A stretch of DNA of 64,000 bases, from the NCBI GenBank assembly GCA_026874595.1, contig CM049307.1, forward strand, positions 28,866,362 to 28,930,361, in the 5' to 3' direction. A program made the position numbers and the translations under genes. Under the pieces are notes generated by a model. That model saw only the letters and a list, made by a program, of their open reading frames with translations. It made no database searches and was not told where the DNA came from. Shown here in pieces: positions 33,380 through 43,780 of the stretch. How positions within the stretch are numbered: the first letter of the stretch is position 1; every line of letters starts with the position of its first letter. The DNA is from Sipunculus nudus (taxonomy: Eukaryota; Annelida; Sipuncula; Golfingiida; Sipunculidae).

Positions 33380-33674
33380 TGTTACGAAGACAAATTTTGA
33401 GGGGAAAACATTGGGCCGATCCCGGTTTCGAACCCATGTTGGTGGCGCACATTAGGGGTATGATTCTCCATTTGGGTGCGAGAGGTCCCGGGTTTATATC
33501 CCGGACGAGCCCCCATTTTGTTACGAAGACAATTTTTTGAGAGAAAAACATTGGGCCGATCCCGGTTTCGAACCCATGTTGGTGGCGCACAAGTCCGGCG
33601 TACCAACCGCTTCGCTAGAAAAGCAAGCTTCACTAGCGAGACAGTTCGGACTGCTTTTATGTCACCCCGTAACA
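33380..33674 (-). mobile_element. TRIM-like LTR element carrying a tRNA-Pro copy
   Basis: On the minus strand: a complete 156-bp LTR (33674-33519, TGTTACGGGG...CTTCGTAACA), then AAA, then the tRNA-Pro primer-binding site continuing into 45 more nt of tRNA complement. A 5'-truncated second LTR (33451-33380) follows, ending with the same CGTAACA. GTAT flanks both ends (33376-33379 and 33675-33678), a 4-bp target duplication. No other internal sequence is present. The ends and duplication show that the chimera integrated as one unit. Confidence 0.85.
33453..33515 (+). pseudogene. reverse-transcribed partial tRNA-Pro (UGG)
   Basis: Matches animal tRNA-Pro from about nucleotide 13 to the 3' end. 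It includes D-loop AGGGGTATG, anticodon loop TTTGGGT (anticodon TGG), variable and T arms, acceptor strand and the post-transcriptional CCA (33513-33515). Only about 12 nt of the 5' end are missing. Differences from the usual animal sequence: two bases in the anticodon stem, C56 to T, and A58 to T (33497). Position 58 is the m1A that normally blocks reverse transcriptase. CCA and location at the primer-binding site show it came from a mature primer tRNA, not a tRNA gene. It lacks the 5' acceptor strand and cannot be a functional tRNA. Confidence 0.88.
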
Positions 33675-34265
33675 GTATTAACTGTCCAACTTGCCACAAG
33701 AACCGTCTGTACTTTGTGTTGAGAGCAACTGGTTGAGTCTTTAGTCTGTTTTAAGTGTATTTTGTAGCGTTTGTCGTGTAATCCTTAAATGCGACTAAGG
33801 AGATGTACAGATTATAAAAATATTTCAAGCTGTCAGCTTAAGGGGGCCTGGGACGGAGCAATGGACCTAAAGTCAGTCGTCACGGCCTAGATTTATACTC
33901 TGTGTATTCGTACGAGAAAAAAGTTAAGGCCATACCCAAAAAGAAATTGTTCTACAGACTTTAGAACCAAAATATAGTGCGAGCAAGTGATATTTTATAT
34001 TTTATTATTTTTTTTTCATAATGACCGGTCGAGAAACTATGTGACATTTTGCAAGTTTTTTTTTTTAATCGGTTCGGTTCCTAAACATGGTGCATCCTCA
34101 GGTAAGTTGAGGATTTGGGCGTGGTAAAAAATGAAATAAAAAAATCTGCTCTAAACTTTGCTGACACACGCTCCCATGCCACCGAATTCTCTATACAAAT
34201 AGATATTCGCCGGGATGCTTTCCGTGGAGTTCTTTCGTGTAGCATCCCCGTGCCCTCTAACAAGG
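33675..34265. other. no gene seen
   Basis: Unique sequence between two mobile elements. Confidence 0.4.
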
Positions 34266-34267
34266 TA

Positions 34268-35474
34268 CAGTAGAGCGTCGTTTATCCGAAAGTGTCAAGG
34301 GACAAGCTTTTTGTTCGGATGAATGATCGTTCGGATGAACGATTTCGCATAAAATTGCTCTGGGAATCACCGTGATAAGGCCTTCCTCCGATTTCGGGAC
34401 ATTACCAGATACTGACCGACAAAAATTGATTAAGCTATCCCCTGATAAACGTGTGGCAATATATTATAACATTTTTGATCGATTTAATAAATTTATCATA
34501 TAGAACACATTATTTTATAATCAATATTATTATTGGCGAACAGCCCTGCGCTGGAAACAATCGGTATCGTACCTACATCATGTCACGCGTGGCTGCCATG
34601 ATAACTGGAATGACCTGCCATGACCTCGAAAGTGCTGCCATCTCTCGGCAGATAGGTTAACTACGGGAACCTTTATATTTGTACTGTATTTTTTTAAATG
34701 ACAAGCGAGATGATCGATGATGCACAAGTTAACAAGTTTATGTACACAGTTTTATTTCAAATAATTCAAACAAAACGTAAATGTCGCTGATCGTAGATCT
34801 TTCGACGTTGAATTGGCTTGTTACACATGTCAAGTCTTGCAAGGATCGACAACTTGTAATCAACTGACAGGCCATGGCGCTTACGTGACTCCATTGAGGA
34901 GTACGAGTTTACAGTATGTAAAAATTCACGTGGAGAATAACCAGGATGAGCAGTAAATCGTGTAGACATTGACTATCACAATGGTTTATAACGGAGGTGC
35001 ACATTAACTCAAATAATGCTCACCCTTATAGTCAAGGCCTTGGCGACGACCGGAACGAAGATCATGGCTATCCTTTAAAGCCACCCTAATCAAAGCTGAG
35101 CCGAGGACTGCACGGATCGGCGAGGCCGAGTTTATCACACCTACAGCCTGTTATGGTGTGTTGAAACATTTTTTTTGTAGAGGTTAATTACTCAGGCCTG
35201 GGCATTCTGATTAAAGCCAGGACAACCCGCCCGGCGTGGCGGTGTTTGAAAACCTAGTGCCAACGCCGGGGTGCACTAATCAGTCGGCAATATGTATCAC
35301 CCCTGAGGTGGCTACTTTTATTTTGAATCAGACAATCTTATATACAATTTTAATTTTAGATTTTTTTTTAATGTTAAGATTTCGGATAAATGGTCAGAAT
35401 TTCGGTTCTCCGTATTTTATTTCGGATGAACAATTATTCGGATAAATGGTGTTCGGATATTCGACGTTATACTG
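34268..35474 (-). mobile_element. pogo/Tigger-like element, decayed
   Basis: The terminal inverted repeats start CAGTAGAGCGTCGTTTATCC on the left and CAGTATAACGTCG.ATATCC on the inverted right (19 of 23 bases match over the first 23). TA lies on each side. CAGT ends, TATCCGAA subterminal motifs and a TA target are typical of pogo/Tigger members of Tc1/mariner. Repeated TTCGGAT motifs lie near both ends. At 1.2 kb it is too short for a full transposase. Confidence 0.8.
34830..34894 (-). pseudogene. remnant of pogo-type transposase N-terminus
   Basis: On the minus strand an ATG at 34894 opens MESRKRHGLSVDYKLSILAR. Its basic start and spacing resemble the first helices of the CENP-B/pogo-type DNA-binding domain. 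Similarity fades after about 20 residues and no catalytic domain remains. Confidence 0.4.
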
Positions 35475-36980
35475 TATATGGCTCCCAGTTTCTCGAAACC
35501 CCTCCTGTGGGATGTCATTTTGCGTACAAACTAAAAGCAAGAAGTCACATGTCCCATGTCGAAATATTGGGTTTTACGCTAGAATAATCAAACACAAAAC
35601 ATATCCCACCGGGACCGGTAGTCTTCTGGAACGGGCTACCCTAAAGAATGCATTAATAAATAAATATAAATCGTATTTTTTCTAATCTTTAAGGAATCCT
35701 TCAAGGATTTAAGACAAAAGCATAAGTTAGCTACACTACCGGACTGGTCATTTGCAGAATAAATTTTCCACGTAAACAGTAGCGGGGAATTCGTCTAACA
35801 ACTAATTTCTATTGTGTGGCCTACAAGAAGGGCAGGGTAATAAAAACCTTGAGTATAAACTAATAATTGAATATAATTCCCTAATGAAACGGTTTGAAGA
35901 AAAGGTCGTTTAGAAAATAGTTAAGATACACTTCTATATTTCCACAAAATGCACTAGTACCGTTCATGTTCTATAGATTAATTGCCACTTGAGGTACCTG
36001 TAAAATAACCCGTACGACGGGACAATCACCGGCACGCTCAAAGGTGTACGTCAGCAAGTCTTACATTAAAGATAGTAACTGACATAAAACCTTTACCGCA
36101 GTCATTTAAGCCGTTTGCTTGTCAATATTGTGATTGCTAATAGGTTTTTATGTTTGAAATATTCACCGGCACATCTTATAAAATTCTCTATTAAAGAGTT
36201 TTACAATTGCGTTAAGCTTTTGAACGGTACCATACATACAAGCATTGTCAGCATTGCGCTGCTCGGTTATATGAATAAAATGTCTGTTGCGTCACGAAGC
36301 ACCTAGAATACAAGAGATAAATGACTTGTAGTCAGCAGGAGGCCAGGCAATACAAATAAATATTCATGTTGAATGTTTAGTAATGGAAAAGATCATACAA
36401 CTGAAGCGTTAAATCCCCTCTCAGAGGAACTGTACTATAGTTCTACTCGATAGCAGTACATTCAAATACTAGTATGTATAAACCATAATTGTGCTTAATT
36501 GATATCAAAACCGACCACGATTATCAGTCCTTCAGTTTTTACTGTAAGTATGTATATGTCAGTAACGAGAGAATAAAGGCACTGAAGGGGACTCGGGTAA
36601 ATCTATGTTTTTTTTTTTTTTTTTTTTTTTGCTTTTTTTGCTTTTCCTCGTTTAAACGACACTGCCGACCTAAACCCTCATAAGAAATAAATCATTGTTC
36701 AAGTCAGGTGTGTTCATTAGAGTTCGTTCAGATGACGTACAAATGTCTTTTCATGTGCGGAAAACAGACTGCGCATCAGAGTACACTATATAGTACACGT
36801 CAAGGAAATAGTTATGGAATGGAAGATTATTGTGTTTTCTTTACAGAATAATTGTTAGTTATGCTGCTGTATAAATGTAAAACGTAAGCAATGTCGGTAT
36901 ACGTTTGTTATGTTTATTTATGCATTGTCTTAAAATTATCCATACGCCTGCGCCTGAGGCCTTTTATTTCAGAATAAAGC
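35475..36980. other. no gene seen
   Basis: AT-rich sequence with a poly-T run at about 36609-36632. No supported frame. Confidence 0.4.
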
Positions 36981-37139
36981 AGAAGCGGATCCAGGGGGTG
37001 GGGGGTCCCCCCTTTCAGCAGAAGCAACCTTCTTTTAAGGATTTCAGACCGATTTTGTGGCCTGGACCCCCCCCTTATTCTGGACCTTCGCACATTGGTT
37101 AGACCCCTCCTTTTCCTAAATCCTGGACCCGCCCCTGTA
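36981..37139. repeat. MITE-like repeat with GGATCCAGG ends
   Basis: AGAAGCGGATCCAGGGGG at the left and CCTGGACCCGCCCCTG at the right are near inverse. The interior has more CCTGGACC/GGATCC motifs. A short non-autonomous DNA element is likely; no target duplication was resolved. Confidence 0.5.
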
Positions 37140-37198
37140 AAGTATTTCATTTTTTTTCTTTATGCCAAATTCTTTCGTCTTTTTTAGTTACTGTTTTT

Positions 37199-38398
37199 TT
37201 AGCTCAGCTGACTGTAAGTCAGAATGTAAGGATTTTTTTCTCTATTTTTTGAGAACTTTAAAAATGAGAACATCTGTTAACAGGGCACAAATCGTAAAGA
37301 CTGGACCTAGAATCTTTATTCTTGACACACGGAGAGACCTATAAAAAGTCTCAATTGAAACAAGAAATTAGGTCTCTGTTACCCATATCCTTCAAGCTAT
37401 GGGGCCCCAAAGTAGCCCCCCCCCCCAGAATAATGGAAAATTTTATTTAAAAAAACTGCAACATCTCAATAACTACAACACTGATGGTCATGATTTTTGG
37501 CATACATATTGATCATGAGGTGTTCCATCAGTTCCTGTAGACTGGTGGCGCCACCTGTATTTTTTCAATTTTTTTACAATTTTTTTCTCAATTTTTGAGA
37601 CCTTTAAGAATGTAGTTATCTTTCAACCAGGTACAAATCGTAACGACTGGACCTAGAATCTTCATTCTTGACACACAGGGAGACCCATGAAAAGTCTCCA
37701 TGAAAACCTAAAATTAGGTCTCTGTTACCCATATCCTTTGAGCTATGGCACTCCAAAGTACAGCTCAGAATAATGGAAAATTTGATACAAAAGCTGAAGT
37801 ATATGAACAACTAATGCAGAGAACATCATAATTGTTTGCATGGATATTGATCATTGAGTGTTTCATCAGTTTCTGCAGAATGGTGGCACCATCTGAATTT
37901 GTTCGGGTGTTTTTACGAATTTTTTTCTCAATTTTTGAGACCTTTAAAGATATGAACATCTGTTAACAGGGCACAAATCATAACAACTGTACCAAGAATC
38001 TTCATTCTTGACACACAGGGAGACCCATGAAAAGTCTCCATGGAAACCTGAAATAAGGTCTCTGTTACCCATATCCTTCAAGCTACAGGACTCCGAAGTA
38101 TCCCTCAGAATAATGGAAAATTTGATACAAAAGCTGAAGTATCTAAGCAACTAATGCAGAGATCACCATGATTCTTTGCATGGATATTGACCATGTGTTT
38201 TTATTAGTTTCTGCAGACTGGTGGAGCCACCTGTATTTTTTTTAAAGTTAACGCATTTTTTCTCTATTTTTGAGATATATAAATACAGACACAATCTTGG
38301 CCTGTTGGTTAATCTGTTTGATGCTTCAGTTGAATGGGTATATACTACCATTCAGATGATAAAACTTCCTTTTGCGAATCTCTTCCCAGTCAGCTGAG
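37199..38398. repeat. tandem repeat family, about 345-bp unit, locus 1
   Basis: Three to four units, each with a phrase like TTTTTGAGACCTTTAAAGAT, ...CTTCATTCTTGACACAC and GAATAATGGAAAATTTGATA. The block opens with TTAGCTCAGCTGACTG and closes with the inverse CAGTCAGCTGAGC. The same family is at 50340-50470 and 62181-63030. Antisense frames of 64-78 codons recur in each unit as by-products of the repeat. Confidence 0.8.
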
Positions 38399-39822
38399 CG
38401 TCATGACCCATGGGTCACTTGTCACAACGGAACTTACTCGTAATCAAAGTACAATATCACACATAGTTAGCATATAAACTAAATTTTTTTTATAAAATTG
38501 GTATAAAAAGTGTACAGGATCTATTTGATGAATGGGACCATATAATCTCTGAAAATTGGAAGTCAACAGGATTAAAAGGGGCTCATTTCCTTCATTGGTA
38601 CACATTGGTAGTTCAGGTAATTAAATTACAGTTGAATAGAGAAAAGGATACTTCCAGTACTGAAACTTAGAGGAATGACAGCAAAGAATGTGAAGTAAGT
38701 TTCCAAAATGAATCAGTTGCATTCCCGTATAAGTTTGTACAATTTATTTCATTGAATAATTGTTGGCTAAAAAATTGAAAATTCAAGATTCTGATTAAAA
38801 AAAACTTAAATTTTATAACATTTACTGTCGAAGGGTTTTATTTACGGAGAACTTAATTGAATTCATAGCAAGGGGACACATTAGCCTTTTATAGACATGT
38901 GTTAAAACGACAGCCGAGATCTGACAATATAGTGTTAAATATACCTAACAATATTTACACGTGTAATTTATTATCTTCCTCTAAACCACCTTTCAAGCGG
39001 CTTTGTCAAAGCGCGTGAACGTCCGCCTCCGCCATCTACTCGCCCTCATTATTAACAGCTCACTTAACATTTAATGGACCTCATCAATTTTTACACGTCA
39101 TCATAACGGGAGCGGGCACTTTTCCTAAAAATCTGGACATTATATTGATGATTACCACACACCTAATGCGGAAGACAAAAACAATTCAACGCAAGGACGC
39201 CCGTTGTCATTTTGTTCATAGCGTTTCGGATGATATTTGCAGCGCATACTATTATTTCTCTTATGTTTTTACTGTTTATTTTATTTCTGATTCTGCAGGA
39301 TTATTTAATATGGCATAAAATTCATGATACTGATGTATATATTCATGCAGATATCTCGAATCCTGATGTGATTTAGGGGTTGGGAGAATGACAACGAATC
39401 ATAACATTTCATCATAATAATAAATGTTTATGACTGTCAGGTTTTATACAGAGAATGCTTTGTGTTTCGGAATTCTGTGAAGTTTGACTTTCGTGATGGT
39501 GCATCAATTGCCACAAAGCATGAATATATTCGATTTTCCTCAGAGGAACTGATAGGTTTTGGCCGGAGCCTTATATATAATATAACTTATAAAAGCATTA
39601 TATCTTGACTTAAGAGGGTTATCAATAAGGCATTCACAGTAATTTGCTGCATATTGCTACAACTGACTCTCTTAAAATAGGTATGATCAACATATGTTCC
39701 TGACGTTTTGATCTTAGCACCCATGCATTTAACCCTTATTGCCTTATAGCCACAACAAAACTCACGCAGTCATGGGGAAATGAAAAATCGATAAGATTTT
39801 ATTTGATCATTATCCGGATTCA
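38399..39822. other. no gene seen
   Basis: AT-rich unique sequence. Confidence 0.4.
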
Positions 39823-40036
39823 GAAAGGACTTCCATCATTATTCACCAATATGCCGTTCCATGTACCCGACTGATATTGAATATGGGCCAAATGCGTGAA
39901 TGGAAACACTTCTTGAGTGAACTTATGCCTCAATGAACCCGGGAAAATAATTGATAGAAAACACGAATTGCGGAGTGTCCCCGCATTGAGGACCGCCCAG
40001 ATGGCGGAGGCCTGTATTCCTGAGAATGCATATTTC
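39823..40036 (+). repeat. dispersed repeat, copy B
   Basis: Partner of 4440-4612, with an extra internal segment of about 50 bp that includes the inverted-looking GTCCCCGCATTGAGGACCGC. Confidence 0.5.
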
Positions 40037-41058
40037 TAGTTAGGTTTGCTTTCTACCTCGGTTCATACCAGGTAATGATTATTTTCTTCAAAGTATGCTT
40101 ATTCAGGCCAATTACCTACACGGACCTGCTGTGAATGCATGTTCTTTATGTTGTTTTGGTGATTACAACGATTACACACCCGTAATCCTTACAAGTTATA
40201 TAATGCAAAATGAATGCAAACGATTATCTAAAAAATGAGCATATAAAATTACATTACATATTATATTTAAAATATTCAAGATGCCTCATTTTCTGACAGT
40301 ATATTCCATACAAGCGATACAATAGTACACACCAAACATGAAGAAGAAAAACAAACAACGTAACCTTGCAGTGGTTTTCACATCGCTTTGCCATACATGT
40401 GGTCAACATTTACCCATTTCTTTTCAAATGTTAAAACTTCAAACAATCAGCCCTGTATTTGTTGAAGCAGCTTCAAAACTATCACGCACAATCTGTCCTT
40501 TTGGTTGTCTTCAAAGGCAAAGCTCAAGGTCCACTGGGTAATTTCTTTGTAATGTACAGTTTATATATGTCACGATGACGTACCATCTTCTGCCCTGCCA
40601 GAAACAATTGGGAAGGAAAAGAAACCACCTGATTAGAAGAAAGGGGGAACTGGTTTATGGCAAGAGACGTTTAACATGCTATCCATCCAGACTTGCTGAA
40701 TGTTTTTGTTTTTAATTTCTGAACCACCTGCTGTCGTTTTAATATATATTTCCTCCGCCTGATGGCGTAACCACTGGCATTGTCCGTTTGCTGTTGCTTG
40801 TCAGATGTACAGACACAAGAGAATCTGAATCAAGGTCATCTTAATTTAACCTATAATTATTATAACTTCGTTACCCAATGTTTTGAAAGGTAAGGAAAAG
40901 GTGTTCAGTTCGCTTATACATATTTTAAAGTCATTAAAAAGGGGCGTTGGACGTTGCCTTGTGGGTCAGACGGCGGAGGTTCGTGTGCTCGGATCTCTAG
41001 GGCTATGTTTTTAAGATCTCTGAATAATCACTTATAACAGAACAGAACCTCATTACTG
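40037..41058. other. no gene seen
   Basis: Unique sequence before retrotransposon copy 2. Confidence 0.4.
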
Positions 41059-41654
41059 TGTTACAGATGTCTGTTTTATTGTGAGCTGTTGACATATCTC
41101 TTTTATTGTTCGCTGTTGACATTCTGATTCGTGTTTGGGTCAAGCCCTGGGCGTTGCTATGCTACAGCGTTCCGTGTTCTAGCTGGCCGGGTGCGGCCAA
41201 AGTGTGAAAAGACAGCGGTCATGCTAGTCTGGGGCTTTATCGCCTGGCCGGCCCACTGGTGAACCCTGATATGTAGAAACACAGCATTCATTGTTCTAGA
41301 TATTTGCTGTAACGTGTGTACTATTGGGTTCTTTGGATTGTTCGAAAAATGGAAAGTTCTCAGCTTGAGGTGAAACGTTATTAATAAGGGGCTGTGTTTT
41401 AGAGCCAGGAGAGAGAAGAGAAATATTCAGCGGACACAGAAGTGTGTAATTGTATTGATTTAGTGTATTGTAATGTGAGGATTGTTTTAAGAATAAATTA
41501 TAATTATTTGTTAACAAAAAAACACTGACTTCTTTATTCATTCCCCTAGACATTTCACGCTGCCTAGTGTTACAGAATCTGAATTTTTTTATCTCCATTA
41601 CAAAATTTATGTTCGTCACGACTACGTGATCTGTTGATATTAGGTTCCGTAACA
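41059..41654 (+). repeat. 5' LTR of copy 2
   Basis: 596 bp, TGTTACAG...TTCCGTAACA. Compared with copy 1 it lacks about 250 bp around R/U5, and its TATA-box region reads TTATTAATAAGG, so the promoter is weakened. Confidence 0.88.
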
Positions 41655-41660
41655 TAAAAT

Positions 41661-41678
41661 TGTGGGCTCGTCTGGGAG
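41661..41678 (+). promoter_or_regulatory. degenerate tRNA-Pro primer-binding site
   Basis: TGTGGGCTCGTCTGGGAG matches the tRNA-Pro site at 15 of 18 bases. Confidence 0.75.
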
Positions 41679-41787
41679 GCATAATAGTTTTGAAAATTTA
41701 TTAGCCCTTGCCCTAGACACATTGTTTACATAGCATTGTTTACAGGATTTATCTCAGTGTTTTTTGTAATTGTTTTAACATCTTAAC

Positions 41788-41964
41788 ATGGCAGATTTCA
41801 AACCTGAGACATTTCTTAAAGATCCCAACCCTGATCAACTTGAACAGTTGACAAAAGATCAGTTGTTGCGTTTGGGACAAGACTTAGGGCTAGGTGTGAA
41901 AAAAGCTTTGAGAAAGACTGATATCATTGCTAAAATCATGCAAGATCTAGCAAATGTTTAATTG
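41788..41964 (+). CDS. gag: gag N-terminal fragment
   Basis: The ATG at 41788 opens a 58-codon frame with the motif LTKDQLLRLGQDLGLG, a SAP-like helical module found at the N-terminus of Gag in Gmr1-like elements. It keeps the start codon that copy 1 has lost. A deletion near 41950 causes the stop. Confidence 0.6.
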
Positions 41965-42490
41965 AAAAGAGTGAAGTGGAAACATAAAAATGACAGCCTT
42001 GCTATGCAGTTGGAATTAAAAAAAGATAGAAATGCAACACGAGCTAGCATTAAAGCAGTTAGAATACGAAAAAGAAAAACAAAGAGAAGAGAGGGAATTA
42101 GGAAAACAAAAAGAAATAGAAAGAGAAAGACTAGAAAAAGAAAAAGAGTTAAAACGACTGGAGTTAGAAAAGGAATATTGGACTATGCTATTACAAAGTG
42201 TATTGACTGGAAAAGCCAGAAAAATTTATACAGAGCCTTCCGTAGAAGCCGCTGCTGACTATGACCAGGTTAAACGGTTAATCCCAAAAGGTTATGAGTT
42301 AGTTCCGGAGGCTTACCGCCAACAATTCAGAAAATTATGAAAGATATGAAAGATTATGACAATATGCGCCAGTTGATTTTGCTTGAAGAATTAAAGCGCT
42401 GCAGTAACGCAGATGTTCAAACTTTCTGGATGAGAAAACCCCTGACACTTGACATTGCTGCTCAATTAGCTGATGATTATTCATTAACAC
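41965..42490 (+). pseudogene. gag: gag coiled coil and capsid, broken
   Basis: A Glu/Lys/Arg coiled coil followed by the capsid motifs QSVLTGKARK and YELVPEAYRQ, open at 42032-42340. Relative to copy 1 about 170 bp between coiled coil and capsid are missing (EKEYWTMLLQ junction). The capsid C-terminal part (LTLDIAAQLADDY) runs directly into the TRIM insertion at 42491. Confidence 0.8.
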
Positions 42491-42648
42491 TGTTACGGGG
42501 TGACATAAAAGCGGACCGAACTGTCTCGCTAGTGAAGCTTGCTTTGCTAGCGAAGCGGTTGGTTCGCCGGACTTGTGCGCCATCGACCTGGGTTCGACTC
42601 CCGGATCGGCCCAGGAATTTTTCCCCTCAACAATTTGTCTTCGTAACA
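42491..42648 (+). repeat. TRIM LTR 1 with Pol III-like boxes
   Basis: 158 bp. It contains TAGCGAAGCGGTTGG (42548-42562, A-box-like, foldable as a D arm GCGA/TCGC). It also has GGTTCGACTCC (42591-42601, perfect B box) within a T-arm-like stem CTGGG/CCCGG. No acceptor stem pairs. Confidence 0.85.
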
Positions 42649-42754
42649 AAATGGGGGCTCGTCTAATGTGACAATTAACTTTGTGGCCCAGGAAATAAGC
42701 CCACCAAAGTGTGACTCATGGGATAATTAGGCAGAACGCTCTTAAAAGGGGGTG

Positions 42755-42888
42755 TGTTACGGGGTGATATAAAAGCGGACCGAAGTGCTAGCGAAGCGGT
42801 TGGTTCGCCGGACTTGTGCGCCACCGACCTGGGCTCGACTCCCGGATCGGCCCAGGATTTTTCCCCTCAACAATTTGTCTTCGTGACA
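42755..42888 (+). repeat. TRIM LTR 2
   Basis: 134 bp. Like LTR 1 but lacking about 24 bp between CCGAA and GCTAGCG; the end is mutated to CGTGACA. Confidence 0.85.
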
Positions 42889-43005
42889 AAATGGGGACTC
42901 GTCCTACGTGACAGTTAACTTTGTGGCCCAGGGAATAAGCTCACCAAAGTGTGACTCCTGGGATAATTAGTCTTGTTCTGATAGCAGAACGCTCTTAAGG
43001 GGGGG

Positions 43006-43110
43006 TTTGCTAGCGAAGCGGTTGGTTCGTCGGACTTGTGCGCCACCGACCTGGGTTCGACTCCCGGATCGGCCAAGGATTTTTCCCTATTACAATTTGT
43101 CTTCGTAACA
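43006..43110 (+). repeat. TRIM LTR 3, 5'-truncated
   Basis: Begins at TTTGCTAGCG, lacking the first 50 or so bases; the 3' end CTTCGTAACA is intact and followed by the ACAC target duplication. Confidence 0.85.
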
Positions 43111-43780
43111 ACACACAAAATGTCCTTTACTAGCAAATAAAACCAGTCATTCACAAACAAGAATGTAAATCAGTAAGGTCAAAAGAGGTTTAAGGCGCAG
43201 TCATCCAGTACTAGTAGTCCTGATAGTTCAGCATAGTCCATTGCTACACCTCAGTCCACGTCCACTGTGTCTGAATCGAACCAAGGCCAGTCTTTTTCAA
43301 AGAAAATTTGTAATTACTGCAAAAAGGAAGGTCATCTAAAAATCGACTGCTGGAAACTTGCAAAAAAAACAAAATGTAAAGCTTCTGGTTTTGTTTCAAA
43401 ATCTATGCATAGCAAAATACAAGAGCCAGGCTCTTTTCATGTTAATAAGGGGTACAACTCCTTTATTGACTCTACAAAAGAGTTTGATGCTACGGAGGTC
43501 AACGTGCTGTCTGACTCCTAAGAAAAATCCGCAGCTTGCGGGGTAAAAACCTCAGTTGATTCCTACGAGGTATTTAATAAGGCTAGGTCCTTTCAACTTC
43601 TGCGAGGAGTATCCTTTAAATAAGACTAAGTCCTTTTATGACTCTTGCGAGAGTATTTCAAATGAGGCCAGGTCCTCTTATGACAAACAGAAGTTTGTTT
43701 CTGCTGAGGAAAATTCCTCTGTTGACTCCCATGAGGAGTTTGATGGTAAAAGGATGTAGATTCCTCTAATAACTCTGAAA
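43111..43780 (+). pseudogene. gag: gag nucleocapsid and linker
   Basis: The frame at 43267-43521 carries the CCHC zinc knuckle (C-N-Y-C-K-K-E-G-H-L-K-I-D-C, encoded at 43309-43350). A Ser/Asp-rich linker with short internal repeats follows, interrupted by stops near 43519 and 43757. Confidence 0.75.

Larger units (their letters stand above)
42491..43110 (+). mobile_element. tandem TRIM-like array: LTR-int-LTR-int-LTR
   Basis: Three LTR copies (42491-42648, 42755-42888, 43006-43110) are separated by two internal regions of about 105-117 bp. LTRs start TGTTACGGGG and end CGTAACA. The internal regions hold a tRNA-Pro-like primer-binding site (TGGGGGCTCGTC at 42652) and a polypurine tract (AAAAGGGGGTG, 42744-42754), with no coding capacity. 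ACAC flanks the array on both sides (42487-42490 and 43111-43114). Copy 1 has uninterrupted gag at the same place. Termini and primer site match the resident Gmr1-like family, suggesting mobilisation by such an element. Confidence 0.88.

Noticed and set aside
33453..33515. Functional tRNA-Pro gene
   Set aside because: Missing the first 12 or so nucleotides, encoded CCA, mismatched anticodon stem and changed T-loop, and its position at the LTR primer-binding site all argue for a retro-copy.
33382..33736. Frames of 60-105 codons on both strands around the TRIM at 33.4 kb
   Set aside because: They read through the LTRs and the tRNA copy and reflect repeated sequence, not coding.
37616..38150. 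Recurring antisense frames with FHGDFSWVSLCVKNEDS, also at 62.4-62.9 kb
   Set aside because: Similarity follows the DNA repeat, one copy is disrupted by a poly-C run, and there is no sign of stronger protein than DNA conservation.
41296..41682. 128-codon minus-strand frame
   Set aside because: Antisense to the 5' LTR of retrotransposon copy 2.
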